Positions 8,435 to 16,764 of a stretch of DNA of 64,000 nt are shown one piece after another. The number at the start of each line of letters is the position of its first letter. Within the stretch, counting starts at the first letter, position 1. A program made the position numbers and the translations under genes. Source of the stretch: Microbacterium terrae (GTDB taxonomy: Bacteria > Actinomycetota > Actinomycetes > Actinomycetales > Microbacteriaceae); contig NZ_JAFDSS010000001.1 in assembly GCF_017831975.1 (NCBI RefSeq), positions 2,542,001 through 2,606,000 of the forward strand, given 5' to 3'. The notes beneath the pieces are model-generated. The model did not search any database. It saw only the letters and a program-made list of their open reading frames with translations, and was not told the DNA's origin.

Positions 8435-8950
8435 ATGCGGATCCTGCTGAAGCTCGTGATCGACTGCGACCCCGATGCCGCGTGGCGCGCTGTGCACTCC
8501 CCGCGCGCCGTCGCTGAGCTGTACGGACCGGTGCTCGACCTCGCGCCGCTCGTGCCGGGCGGGTTGCCGACCTCGTGGAGTCCGGGCGACGACGTGCCCG
8601 TGGAGCTCAGCGCGTTCGGCTCGGTTCCGATGGGGCGGCAGCTGATCCACCCGAGCGACCGGTTCGTCGACGAGCCGGAGGGCCGCGTGCGGATCTTCCG
8701 AGACAGCGGCATCCCGCTCACGGGTCCTCTCGCGAGCCTCGACGTCTGGGATCACCAGATGGCGATCTCGCCCGCGGCGGGCGGGAAGACGCTGTGGCGC
8801 GATCGCCTCGTGATCGGCGGCCCCACGGCGCCGCTGCTGTGGCCCGTGCTGTGGAGCGTCTGGCAGTGGCGCGGGGCGCGCATCCGTTCACTCGCACCGT
8901 CCTGGGCGCACGACGAGACGACGGAACGGGATGCCGCGGCCGAAGCCTGA
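8435..8950 (+). CDS. SRPBCC (START/Bet v1-like) domain protein
   Basis: 171 residues beginning with a strand typical of SRPBCC proteins (MRILLKLVIDCDPDAAWRAV), a central region of beta strands and a long C-terminal amphipathic segment (WPVLWSVWQWRGARI). No catalytic motif is evident; these proteins bind hydrophobic ligands or serve as cyclase/dehydratase folds. ATG 8435 gives the compact family N-terminus. The product is probably soluble and cytoplasmic. The function cannot be inferred from its neighbours. Confidence 0.65.
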   Translation: MRILLKLVIDCDPDAAWRAVHSPRAVAELYGPVLDLAPLVPGGLPTSWSPGDDVPVELSAFGSVPMGRQLIHPSDRFVDEPEGRVRIFRDSGIPLTGPLASLDVWDHQMAISPAAGGKTLWRDRLVIGGPTAPLLWPVLWSVWQWRGARIRSLAPSWAHDETTERDAAAEA

Positions 8951-8995
8951 CCGCGGCACCCCGGGGGCGGGACCCGAACCCGCCGTCTGTGACCG

Positions 8996-10513
8996 CTACT
9001 CGGCGAGCGCCTCGACGGGCGCGACCCGTGTCGCGAGTCTGGTGGGGACCACCGCGGCGACGAGCGTCAGCACCGCGGTCGCGACGACGATGATCGCGAC
9101 GGGCAGCCACGGCACCGCCGGAAGCACGAGGGTCGGCGACGTCCAGGCCGGCGGCATCGGCACCGATCCGAGGAGCGACTGCGCACCGGCCCAGCCGTAG
9201 GCGGTGCCGAGCACAAGGCCGGTGACGACCGCGGTGATCGTGATGTGCGCGGCCTCGAGCAGCACCATCCCGCGCACCTGCGCGGTCGACACGCCCAGCG
9301 CACGCAGCAGGCCGAGCTCGCGCCGACGCTGCACCACGCCGAGCGTGAGCAGGTTCACGAGGCCGACCGCGGCGATGAGCGCCGACACGGCGACCAGTCC
9401 CATCATGATTCCGGCGAACGTGTCGAGGAGCGTCTCGAGCTGCGGGGCGATCTCGCCGCCCGACGAGGCGGTGATGACCGACTTCACCGTTTCGAGGGCG
9501 ACGGCGAACATCGTCACCAGGGTGACGCCGATCACGACGCCGATCGCCATGCGGCTCGAGCGCTCCGGGTGGCGCATCGCGTTCTCCGCGGCGAGCCGTG
9601 CGGTGGCCGACCGGCCGAAGGCCCGCCCGACCAGGCGCAGCACCGGCGGCATCACGAGAGCGGCGCCGAGGGCGAGCCCGGTGAATGAGAGGAGCCCGCC
9701 GACGAAGGCGACGGCGACGCCGAACGGACTCACGAGCCCGAACGCGATACCCGCGGCGAGAAGGGCCGCGCCGGTCACGAACAGTGCGATCGCGGCGACG
9801 TTGCGCGCCGGGCGGCGTGCGGCGTCGGAGGCGGAGACCTCGACCGATCCCCCGAGCGCCTGCAGCGGCGTCACGGTGAGCACGCGTCGCGAGCCCGCCC
9901 AGGCAGCCATCCACGTCGTGAGGGCGACGACGACGGCCGGCACGACGAGCACCGGCTGCACGACCGCGTATTCGACGTCGGCGATGCCCAGCACCGCCTC
10001 GGCGACCGCCATTCCGGCCGCGGCGAGCACGATGCCGCCGAGCAGCCCGAGCGTCGCGCCGATGACTCCGACGACGAGTCCCTGACGGCCGATCTCCTCA
10101 CGCTGCGAGCGTGCCGACGCGCCGATGAGGCGCAGGAGCGCGATGCGCCGGGTGCGACCGGCGACGACCGTCGCGAAGGTGTTCGCGGTGACGACGGCCG
10201 CGACGTACACCGCCACACCCACGAGCAGCACGGTGAGGATCGCCAGCACGATCGCCACGGTGTCGCCGCCGCCGATGAACGGATCCGCGGCGACGATCGC
10301 GGCGATGTAGCCGGTCGCCGTCAGCAGCACCGCTCCGAACGCCGTCGAGATCGCGGCGACGAGGATGCTCGCGCCCATGCCGCGGTCGCGGAGCCAGGCG
10401 AACCGGGCGAAGCGAGCCGAGGCGGCGTCACCGGACGAGGGCCTCCCGCCCGTGGCATCGCCGGCGGACACCGAAGCCCGCGGCATCCCGCCGTCGACGA
10501 CTCCCGCGCTCAC
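8996..10513 (-). CDS. FtsX-like ABC transporter permease
   Basis: 505-residue integral membrane protein with two FtsX-type units. Hydrophobic segments occur in the first 120 residues, around 150-230, and at the C-terminus. The last unit carries GLVNLLTLGVVQRRRELGLL and RALGVSTAQVRGMV, the coupling-helix signature of FtsX/MacB permeases. It ends with PVEALAE. GTG at 10513 gives a GTGA overlap with the ATPase stop; an ATG nine codons on is an alternative. With the ATPase it forms a type VII ABC complex, often used for antimicrobial resistance or lipid/lipoprotein handling. It probably forms a regulon with the two-component system at 12186-14011. Confidence 0.9.
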   Translation of the reverse strand: MSAGVVDGGMPRASVSAGDATGGRPSSGDAASARFARFAWLRDRGMGASILVAAISTAFGAVLLTATGYIAAIVAADPFIGGGDTVAIVLAILTVLLVGVAVYVAAVVTANTFATVVAGRTRRIALLRLIGASARSQREEIGRQGLVVGVIGATLGLLGGIVLAAAGMAVAEAVLGIADVEYAVVQPVLVVPAVVVALTTWMAAWAGSRRVLTVTPLQALGGSVEVSASDAARRPARNVAAIALFVTGAALLAAGIAFGLVSPFGVAVAFVGGLLSFTGLALGAALVMPPVLRLVGRAFGRSATARLAAENAMRHPERSSRMAIGVVIGVTLVTMFAVALETVKSVITASSGGEIAPQLETLLDTFAGIMMGLVAVSALIAAVGLVNLLTLGVVQRRRELGLLRALGVSTAQVRGMVLLEAAHITITAVVTGLVLGTAYGWAGAQSLLGSVPMPPAWTSPTLVLPAVPWLPVAIIVVATAVLTLVAAVVPTRLATRVAPVEALAE

Positions 10514-11319
10514 GACGCCACCGCCGCAGCCGTCGCCGACGCGGCCGTCGCGGACGCGGCCGCACCGAGCTCGGAGGCGAGCATGTACGCCGAGATCTCC
10601 TCGGCGCTCTGACGGGGCTTGTCGGCGACGATCCGGCCGTCGCCGAGGAACACGACGCGATCGGCGTGGCTGGCCGCCACGGGATCGTGGGTGACCATCG
10701 CGATCGACTGGCCGTGGTCGCGGCTCGCCGCTGCCAGCAGCGAGAGCACCTCGCGACCCGACCGCGAGTCGAGGTTGCCGGTCGGCTCGTCGGCGAACAC
10801 CAGGTCGGGGGCGGTCGCCAGGGCGCGGGCGATCGCGACGCGCTGCTGCTGCCCGCCCGAGAGCTGGTGCGGTCGATGGTTCAGACGCCCGCCGAGCCCG
10901 AGCGTCTCGACGAGCCCGTCGATCCGCGCCCGCTCGAGCGCGCTCGGCCGGCGCCCGTCGAGGTCGAAGGGCAGCAGGATGTTTCCGATCGCGTCGAGCG
11001 TCGGCACGAGGTTGAACGCCTGGAACACGAACCCCACCCGCCGGCGGCGCAGGATCGTGAGCTCGAGGTCGGACAGCTCGGTGATGTCGGTGTCGCCGAT
11101 CCACGCGCGCCCCGAGGTCGGCGCGTCGAGGCCCGCCATGATGTGCATGAGCGTGGACTTGCCCGAGCCCGACGGACCCATGATCGCGGTGAACTCACCG
11201 CGGCGGATGCCGATGCTCACGGCGTCGAGCGCGCGCACGACGCCTGCGCCGGCGCCGAAGGTCTTGGTCAGCTGCTGCACCCGGGCCGCGAGGCCGAGGT
11301 CGGTCGATGTGATCTCCAT
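10510..11319 (-). CDS. ABC transporter ATPase (LolD/MacB type)
   Basis: 269 residues. Walker [11 protein letters not shown]-loop FQAFNLVP, signature LSGGQQQR, Walker [13 protein letters not shown] and the H-loop THD are all present and ordered. The GNLDS motif is typical of MacB/LolD/YknY ATPases that pair with FtsX permeases, and the permease gene follows with a GTGA overlap. The tail is an Ala/Thr-rich run. The start at 11319 is chosen over an ATG 63 bp upstream because TAGCGT lies exactly 7 bases before it, a pattern repeated in this window; a GGAGG directly abuts the ATG, too close for ordinary initiation. Confidence 0.92.
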   Translation of the reverse strand: MEITSTDLGLAARVQQLTKTFGAGAGVVRALDAVSIGIRRGEFTAIMGPSGSGKSTLMHIMAGLDAPTSGRAWIGDTDITELSDLELTILRRRRVGFVFQAFNLVPTLDAIGNILLPFDLDGRRPSALERARIDGLVETLGLGGRLNHRPHQLSGGQQQRVAIARALATAPDLVFADEPTGNLDSRSGREVLSLLAAASRDHGQSIAMVTHDPVAASHADRVVFLGDGRIVADKPRQSAEEISAYMLASELGAAASATAASATAAAVAS

Positions 11320-11326
11320 GCCTCCG

Positions 11327-11332
11327 ACGCTA
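11327..11332 (-). promoter_or_regulatory. -10 element TAGCGT of the ATPase/FtsX operon
   Basis: On the minus strand TAGCGT ends 7 bases before the ATG at 11319. It lies about 40 bp from a candidate operator at 11369-11385. Confidence 0.55.
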
Positions 11333-11368
11333 CGAACCGCGGTGGGGCCGCCGCGTCGGCCCGGGGAC

Positions 11369-11399
11369 TCATCCGCGTACATCGCAAGGATGATCCCTA
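11369..11399. promoter_or_regulatory. Candidate response-regulator operator
   Basis: Contains TCATCC...GGATGA as an inverted repeat around CCGCGTACATCGC (11373-11385). Nearly the same core, CCGCGGATACATCGC on the minus strand, occurs at 14054-14068 upstream of the histidine kinase. Both sit between a minus-strand TAGCGT and a plus-strand TATGGT. Binding by the LuxR-type regulator encoded at 12186 is an inference. Confidence 0.45.
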
Positions 11400-11420
11400 C
11401 CGCTCACGTGCCGGCGGGGC

Positions 11421-11426
11421 TATGGT
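11421..11426 (+). promoter_or_regulatory. -10 element TATGGT for the hemerythrin gene
   Basis: TATGGT lies 28 bases upstream of the ATG at 11455, leaving room for a short leader with the GAGAGGAG ribosome site. The same hexamer recurs at 14088-14093 and 43019-43024. No good -35 is visible. Confidence 0.4.
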
Positions 11427-11454
11427 CCACGCAGACGCTGTCGAGAGGAGCATC

Positions 11455-12144
11455 ATGCCCGCCACGCCCCTGCCCCCGAGCGGCGACGTCCCCACCGGGC
11501 CGAAGACCTGCGACGCGAGCGGGATGATCGAGATCCACCGGCTGTTCCGTCGCGGATTCGGTGAGGGACCGAGCCTCGTCCGCCGGGTGGCCGAAGGCGA
11601 TCTCGATCATGCGGCGGCGGTGTCGACGCAGCTCGAGACGATGTCGATCGGGCTCCACGCGCACCACGGGGGCGAGGACGAGCGGCTGTGGTCGGCGCTC
11701 GAGGAGCGGGCGCCGACCTGCGCCGGGCACGTCGAGCGGATGAAGGCCCAGCATTCCGAGCTCGCCGTGCACCTCACCGCGCTCGACGAGGCGCTCCCGG
11801 CCTGGCGGGCATCGGCGACGGCGACTCATGCCGCACCCGTGCTCGCCGCACTCGACGGCGTGAACGCGGCCATCGCCGTGCACCTCCCCGACGAGGAGGC
11901 CAACATCGTGCCGGTCATGGAGTACACGATCACCACGGCCGAGACCGACTGGTTCGCCGAGCACGGCCGCACGTCGGTGCCGAAGGGGCAGACCTGGCAG
12001 CAGCTCGGCGAGATCCTCGCCTCGCAGCCCGACGGCGGCGACGAGTGGCTGCACAAGCACATGCCGGCTCCCGGTCGCTGGGCGTGGGCGCTGATCGGCC
12101 GCCGCAGGTACGCGGCGCATCGGGCCGCGCTCGAGCGCGCCTGA
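11455..12144 (+). CDS. Hemerythrin-domain protein
   Basis: 229 residues, mostly helical. Carboxylate and histidine ligands of a hemerythrin-like four-helix bundle are visible: [34 protein letters not shown] and [13 protein letters not shown]. This fits binding of a non-haem di-iron centre for O2, NO or iron handling. The ATG at 11455 follows GAGAGGAGCATC. It is divergent from the ATPase/FtsX operon and lies next to the two-component system, with a shared candidate operator upstream, so it may belong to the same stress regulon. Confidence 0.8.
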   Translation: MPATPLPPSGDVPTGPKTCDASGMIEIHRLFRRGFGEGPSLVRRVAEGDLDHAAAVSTQLETMSIGLHAHHGGEDERLWSALEERAPTCAGHVERMKAQHSELAVHLTALDEALPAWRASATATHAAPVLAALDGVNAAIAVHLPDEEANIVPVMEYTITTAETDWFAEHGRTSVPKGQTWQQLGEILASQPDGGDEWLHKHMPAPGRWAWALIGRRRYAAHRAALERA

Positions 12145-12185
12145 CCAGCATCCGACCCCGCCCGCCCCGTCGAGACAGGACCCGG

Positions 12186-12848
12186 TCAGGCGAGGCCGTG
12201 CTCGAAGGCGAACACGACGAGCTGCACCCGGTCGCGCAGGCCCAGCTTGGTGAGGATGCGGCTGATGTGCGTCTTCACCGTGGCCTCGGAGAGGAACTCC
12301 CGGCCGGCGATCTCGGCGTTGGAGAGCCCGCGCGCCGCGAGGGCGAAGATCTCCCGCTCGCGCTCGGTCAGCTCGCCGTACGCCGCGGGCACGGCACGAG
12401 GCGCGGCATCGGCGAAATGGGCGAACAGATCGCGGGTGGCGGATGCCGCGATGACGGCCGATCCGGAGTGCACGGTGCGGATGGCCGCGAGCAGGAACTC
12501 GGGGTCGGCGTCCTTCAGGAGGAACCCGCTCGCCCCCTGACGGATGGCGCGCGCCGCAGCCTCGTCGAGGTCGAACGTGGTCAGCATCACGATGCGCGGC
12601 GGGTCAGGATCGGCGAGCAGCTCCGCGGTCGCCGCGAGGCCGTCCATCACCGGCATCCGGATGTCCATCAGCACCACGTCGGGGCGGCTGGCGCGCACCA
12701 CGTCGAGCGCTTCACGGCCGTCGGACGCCTCGGCCACGACCTCGAGGTCGGGCTGGGAGTCGACGAGCATGCGGATGCCCGCGCGGAAGAGGCCCTGGTC
12801 GTCGACCAGCGCCACCCGGATGCGCTTCGCCTCGCCCCGCCCGCTCAT
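12186..12848 (-). CDS. LuxR/NarL-family response regulator
   Basis: 220 residues: a receiver domain with the acidic pair DD (VALVDDQ), phospho-acceptor Asp62 in VVLMDIRMP, the conserved T (MLTTFD) and K (FLLKDADP). A C-terminal GerE helix-turn-helix follows (LTEREREIFALAARGLSNAEIA, then TVKTHISRIL). The gene overlaps the kinase gene by ATGA, so the two are translationally coupled. The likely targets are the ATPase/FtsX operon and its own operon, given the shared promoter motif. Confidence 0.93.
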   Translation of the reverse strand: MSGRGEAKRIRVALVDDQGLFRAGIRMLVDSQPDLEVVAEASDGREALDVVRASRPDVVLMDIRMPVMDGLAATAELLADPDPPRIVMLTTFDLDEAAARAIRQGASGFLLKDADPEFLLAAIRTVHSGSAVIAASATRDLFAHFADAAPRAVPAAYGELTEREREIFALAARGLSNAEIAGREFLSEATVKTHISRILTKLGLRDRVQLVVFAFEHGLA

Positions 12849-14011
12849 CGCGCGCCGCCGACCGGGATCGATGCCGTCACCACGAACTCGCCCGCGGCCG
12901 CACCCGCCTCGATGCGTCCGCCGGCGAGCTGTGCGCGCTCGCGCATGCCGATGAGGCCGTGCCCGCGCGACGGCTCAGCAGACGGCGCTGCCGCATCGAC
13001 AGGATTCCGGACCGACACGTCGACACGGTCGGCGAGCCAGGCGAGCCTGACGTCGACGGCACCGCCCTCCGCCCCGTGGCGCAGCGCGTTGGTCAGCGCT
13101 TCCTGCAGGATGCGGAACACGGCGAGCTGCACCGCCGCGGGCGGCTCGCCGGGCGGTGCAGGGTCGACGTCGACGCGCAGCACGACCCCCGCCGCGCGCA
13201 CCTGCGCGTAGAGCTCCTCGAGGTCGGCGAGCGTCGGCTGCGGCCCGTCGCCCTGGCTGTGGCGCAGCTGGGTGAGCAGCAGCCGCACGTCGGCGAGGGC
13301 GGCGCGGGCAGTGGTCGAGATGGTGCCGAGCGCCTCGGTGGCGACAGCGGGATCGGATGCCGCCGCATAGCGCGCCCCGTCGGCCTGGGCGATCACCACC
13401 GCGAGCGAGTGGGCCACCACGTCGTGCATGTCGCGGGCGATCCGCACCCGCTCCTGCTCCGCCGACGCGTCAGCCTCGGCGACGAGGGCCGCCCGGCGGC
13501 TCTCGCGGGCCCGCGTCGCCGTCCGCACCAGCGCGCCCACCGTCCACGACAGCCCGAGGGCGAAGGCGGCCGCGATGAGCGTCGCCGCCGCGAGCGGCAG
13601 CGTCGCGAGCGTCAGCCGTCCGCCCGCGAACTCGGGGAGGAGGAACAGGTACCCCGTGATCACGACGGAGCCGACGAGGCTCGAGGCCAGGCCCGCCCAG
13701 AAGACGATCCGCGTGCCGTACGCCGCGGTGGCGTACAGCACTCCGAAGATCGCGAAGTCGGCGACGATCGGCGGGCGCCCGAACGACATCTGCACGATCG
13801 CGCCGGCCCACGCGATCCCGAGCGCCACGGCGGGCGAGAGGCGGCGCACCGCGAGCGCGCCCGCCATGAGCAGGCACGTGAGCGCGCTCGCGACGGGGGC
13901 GACCGCGTCGGTCCAGCCGTTGCCGAGCTCCGACCACAGCGCGACGAGCCCGAAGAGCCCGGCCAGCATCACGTCGAGGACGAGCTGGTGGGGCTTCAGC
14001 GGGCGGGTCAC
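12845..14011 (-). CDS. Sensor histidine kinase (HisKA_3 type)
   Basis: 388 residues. Five or six membrane segments fill residues 10-160, then a HisKA_3 dimerisation domain with His196 in RIARDMHDVVAHSLAV, and a compact ATPase domain with N-box EALTNALRHG and G-box SRGHGLIGMRERAQLAGG. There is almost no extracellular loop, so sensing is probably within the membrane, as in kinases that monitor envelope or antimicrobial stress together with an ABC exporter. GTG 14011 is supported by TAGCGT 6 bases upstream. Paired with the downstream response regulator. Confidence 0.93.
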   Translation of the reverse strand: MTRPLKPHQLVLDVMLAGLFGLVALWSELGNGWTDAVAPVASALTCLLMAGALAVRRLSPAVALGIAWAGAIVQMSFGRPPIVADFAIFGVLYATAAYGTRIVFWAGLASSLVGSVVITGYLFLLPEFAGGRLTLATLPLAAATLIAAAFALGLSWTVGALVRTATRARESRRAALVAEADASAEQERVRIARDMHDVVAHSLAVVIAQADGARYAAASDPAVATEALGTISTTARAALADVRLLLTQLRHSQGDGPQPTLADLEELYAQVRAAGVVLRVDVDPAPPGEPPAAVQLAVFRILQEALTNALRHGAEGGAVDVRLAWLADRVDVSVRNPVDAAAPSAEPSRGHGLIGMRERAQLAGGRIEAGAAAGEFVVTASIPVGGAR

Positions 14012-14017
14012 GCTCTC

Positions 14018-14023
14018 ACGCTA
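14018..14023 (-). promoter_or_regulatory. -10 element TAGCGT of the two-component operon
   Basis: On the minus strand TAGCGT ends 6 bases before GTG 14011, a leaderless geometry. The motif GCGATGTATCCGCGG at 14054-14068 lies about 30 bp upstream and resembles the candidate operator at 11373-11385. Confidence 0.55.
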
Positions 14024-14107
14024 CGGGAGCGATCGGGCCGCGGCATCCGTCCCGCGATGTATCCGCGGTCATCCTCGCGACCGGTCCTATGGTCTGCCGG
14101 GCAACCA

Positions 14108-14136
14108 TTGCGGCATCCGCCCGGAGGCTTTACTGT
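14108..14136 (+). promoter_or_regulatory. Promoter of the pyrimidine/hydantoin operon
   Basis: TTGCGG (14108-14113), a 17-base spacer and TACTGT (14131-14136) form the best sigma-70-like promoter in this gap. The leader would be about 118 bases. Two GGAAAC boxes lie just downstream at 14149-14154 and 14160-14165, spaced 11 bp, where a repressor could bind. A second hexamer, TATGGT, lies at 14088-14093. I do not recognise a riboswitch in the leader. Confidence 0.5.
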
Positions 14137-14260
14137 CGCGTCACAGGCGGAAACCGACGGGAAACGTGAAGTCGCCAGGATCGGTCCACGGGGCCGCTCC
14201 CATCGACGCCACCCCGGAGGTCCTCACCCGAGGGATCAAGTCGATACGGACGGAGACACG

Positions 14261-15109
14261 ATGACGACGGTACGCGCGGCCATCTCGCAGACCACCTGGA
14301 CGGGCGACAAGGCGTCGATGCTCGACAAGCACGAGGGGTTCGCGCGGGATGCCGCCGCCCAGGGCGCGCAGGTCGTGTGCTTCCAGGAGCTCTTCTACGG
14401 CCCGTACTTCGGGATCACGCAGGACAAGAAGTACTACCGCTTCGCCGAGCAGGCCGACGGCCCCATCGTGCAGCGCTTCGCCGCCCTCGCGAAGGAGCTC
14501 GGCGTGGTCACCGTGCTGCCCATCTACGAAGAGGCCGAGACCGGGGTCTACTACAACACGTCGGTGCTCGTCGACGCCGACGGCACCGTGCTCGGCAAGT
14601 ACCGCAAGCACCACCTGCCGCACCTCGACCGGTTCTGGGAGAAGTTCTACTTCCGTCCGGGCAACCTCGGCTATCCGGTCTTCGAGACGGCGGTCGGTCG
14701 CGTCGGCATGTACATCTGCTACGACCGCCACTTCCCCGAGGGGTGGCGCGAGCTGGGCCTGAACGACGCGCACATCGTCTTCAACCCGAACGCCACCAAG
14801 CCCGGCCTGTCGAACCGGCTGTGGGAGGTCGAAGGCCCCGCGGCAGCGGTCGCGAACGGATACTTCGTGCTGCAGCCGAACCGGGTCGGCCGGGAGGACA
14901 ACGAGTACGGCGACCTCGCGGTGGACTTCTACGGCACCAGCCAGGTGATCGATCCACGCGGCAACTTCGTCGGGGAGCGCGGCTCGGGCGAGCACGAGGA
15001 GCTCCTGGTGCGCGACCTCGACATGAACATGGTGCTCGAGATGCGCGACGACTGGCAGTTCTACCGCGACCGCCGCCCCGACTCGTACACGAAGATCGCG
15101 AAGCCCTGA
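14261..15109 (+). CDS. Nitrilase-superfamily amidohydrolase, probable beta-ureidopropionase
   Basis: 282 residues. The catalytic triad of the carbon-nitrogen hydrolase superfamily is present: Glu43 (CFQELFYG), Lys116 (KYRKHHLP) and Cys153 (YICYDRHFPEG). The length and the FQELFYGPYF and RHFPEGWRELGL blocks resemble N-carbamoyl-beta-alanine / N-carbamoyl-D-amino acid amidohydrolases. The expected reaction is hydrolysis of an N-carbamoyl amino acid to the amino acid, CO2 and NH3, following the hydantoinase encoded next. It is first in a long operon. The ATG has GGACGGAG upstream. Whether the product is beta-alanine or a D-amino acid is not settled by sequence alone. Confidence 0.87.
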   Translation: MTTVRAAISQTTWTGDKASMLDKHEGFARDAAAQGAQVVCFQELFYGPYFGITQDKKYYRFAEQADGPIVQRFAALAKELGVVTVLPIYEEAETGVYYNTSVLVDADGTVLGKYRKHHLPHLDRFWEKFYFRPGNLGYPVFETAVGRVGMYICYDRHFPEGWRELGLNDAHIVFNPNATKPGLSNRLWEVEGPAAAVANGYFVLQPNRVGREDNEYGDLAVDFYGTSQVIDPRGNFVGERGSGEHEELLVRDLDMNMVLEMRDDWQFYRDRRPDSYTKIAKP

Positions 15110-15123
15110 CGAATGACTGGTAT

Positions 15124-15210
15124 CGGTCGTTGAGCGAGCGCAGCGAGTCGAAACGCGCCACCGGCGTCGACGTTTCGTCTCGGTCGCTTCGCTCCCTCGC
15201 TCAACGACCG
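15124..15210. repeat. ERIC-like inverted repeat pair
   Basis: Two facing copies of the dispersed repeat: CGGTCGTTGAGCGAG... to TCGAAACG, then CGTTTCGTCTCG... to CTCAACGACCG, able to form a long imperfect hairpin. It lies inside the operon between the amidohydrolase and hydantoinase genes, so it must be transcribed and could affect mRNA decay or gene ratios. Confidence 0.85.
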
Positions 15211-15224
15211 GGGAACGGAGAATC

Positions 15225-16658
15225 ATGACCACCACACTCATCACCGGCGGAACCGTCGTCTCGGCCACCGGGCGCGGCGAAGCCGATGTGCTCATCGACG
15301 GCGAGACCATCGTCGCGGTGCTCGCACCCGGTTCGACGCTGCTCGGCACCGACCTCGCGGCATCCGTCGACACCGTGATCGACGCCACCGGCAAGTACGT
15401 CATCCCCGGCGGCATCGACGCCCACACCCACATGGAGCTGCCGTTCGGCGGCACCAACGCGTCGGACACGTTCGAGACCGGCACGCGCGCCGCCGCGTGG
15501 GGCGGCACGACGAGCATCATCGACTTCGCGGTGCAGCGCTACGGCGAGCGCGTGCAGGACGGCCTGGCCGCCTGGCACGAGAAGGCCGCAGGCAACTGCG
15601 CCATCGACTACGGGTTCCACCAGATCATCGGCGGCGTCGACGACGACTCGCTGTCGGCGATGCGGGGCCTGCTCGACGAGGGCATCTCGAGCTTCAAGCT
15701 GTTCATGGCCTACCCCGGCGTCTTCTACTCCGACGACGCGCAGGTGCTGAAGGCGATGCAGGTGTCGGCCGAGACCGGCCTCCTCACGATGATGCACGCC
15801 GAGAACGGCCCCGCGATCGACGTGCTCGCCGCACAGCTGGCCGAAGCCGGCAAGAAGGCGCCGTACTACCACGGCATCGCCCGCGCCTGGCAGATGGAGG
15901 AGGAGGCCACGCACCGCGCCATCATGCTGGCGAACCTCACCGGCGCCCCGCTGTACACGGTGCACGTGAGTGCGAAGCAGGCCGTCGACCAGATCGCCTG
16001 GGCCCGCGACCAGGGCTGGAACGTCTTCGGCGAGACCTGCCCGCAGTACCTGTACCTCTCGCTCGAGGAGCAGCTCGGCGCATTCAGCGAGGAGTGGGGC
16101 CAGTTCGAGGGCGCCAAGTGGGTGTGCTCCACGCCGCTGCGGAGCAAGGGCGACGGCCACCAGCACCACATGTGGCAGGCGCTGCGCACCAACGACATCC
16201 AGATGGTCTCGACCGACCACTGCCCCTTCTGCATGAAGGGGCAGAAGGAGCTCGGGAAGGACGACTTCCGCAGCATCCCGAACGGCATCGGCTCGGTCGA
16301 GCACCGCATGGACCTCATGTACCAGGGCGTCGTCACCGGCAAGATCACGCTCGAGCGGTGGGTCGAGCTCACCTCCACCACCCCGGCGCGCATGTTCGGG
16401 CTGTACGGGCGCAAGGGCGTGATCCAGCCCGGCGCCGACGGCGACGTGGTCGTCTACGACCCGAACGGGCACACCACCATCTCGGCGGCGACCCACCATA
16501 TGAACATGGACCACTCCGCCTGGGAGGGCTACGAGATCGACGGCCACGTCGACACCGTGATCTCGCGCGGCAAGGTCGTCGTCGACGGCGGCGTGTACCT
16601 CGGCGCGAAGGGCGACGGGCGGTTCCTGAGACGCGGCCTCAGCCAGTACCTCATCTGA
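15225..16658 (+). CDS. hydA: Dihydropyrimidinase / hydantoinase
   Basis: 477-residue cyclic amidohydrolase. The metal site is complete: His67 and His69 (DAHTHMELPFGG), carboxylated Lys158 (SFKLFMAYPG), His191 (MMHAENG), His247 (YTVHVSA) and Asp331 (STDHCPF). It opens the ring of 5,6-dihydropyrimidines or 5-substituted hydantoins to the N-carbamoyl amino acid, the substrate of the upstream enzyme. The length equals that of D-hydantoinases. ATG 15225 follows ACGGAG. ERIC-like hairpins lie on both sides. The N-terminal strand and the C-terminal SRGKVVVDGG block form the usual beta-sandwich. Confidence 0.94.
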   Translation: MTTTLITGGTVVSATGRGEADVLIDGETIVAVLAPGSTLLGTDLAASVDTVIDATGKYVIPGGIDAHTHMELPFGGTNASDTFETGTRAAAWGGTTSIIDFAVQRYGERVQDGLAAWHEKAAGNCAIDYGFHQIIGGVDDDSLSAMRGLLDEGISSFKLFMAYPGVFYSDDAQVLKAMQVSAETGLLTMMHAENGPAIDVLAAQLAEAGKKAPYYHGIARAWQMEEEATHRAIMLANLTGAPLYTVHVSAKQAVDQIAWARDQGWNVFGETCPQYLYLSLEEQLGAFSEEWGQFEGAKWVCSTPLRSKGDGHQHHMWQALRTNDIQMVSTDHCPFCMKGQKELGKDDFRSIPNGIGSVEHRMDLMYQGVVTGKITLERWVELTSTTPARMFGLYGRKGVIQPGADGDVVVYDPNGHTTISAATHHMNMDHSAWEGYEIDGHVDTVISRGKVVVDGGVYLGAKGDGRFLRRGLSQYLI

Positions 16659-16659
16659 C

Positions 16660-16744
16660 CGTTTCGTCTCGCTTCGCTCGCTCGACGACCGAGGGGCGGC
16701 ACACCCCGGTCGTTGAGCGAGGAGCGAAGCGACGAGACGAAACG
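16660..16744. repeat. ERIC-like inverted repeat pair
   Basis: Facing arms CGTTTCGTCTCGCTTCGCTC... and ...GAGCGAAGCGACGAGACG. They fill most of the 106-bp gap between the hydantoinase and flavin oxidoreductase genes and could fold into a long hairpin. The second arm ends 20 bases before the next start codon. Confidence 0.87.
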
Positions 16745-16764
16745 TCGCAAACCTAGGAGCAACC

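Noticed and set aside
11320-11382. ATG 11382 as the start of the exporter ATPase
   Set aside because: The extension would be encoded across the TAGCGT -10 element and the candidate operator and adds no conserved sequence.
14137-14260. Possible riboswitch in the leader of the pyrimidine/hydantoin operon
   Set aside because: I could not match conserved cores of known classes such as TPP, cobalamin, glycine, guanidine or ZTP; the GGAAAC pair looks more like DNA operators. A covariance-model search would decide.
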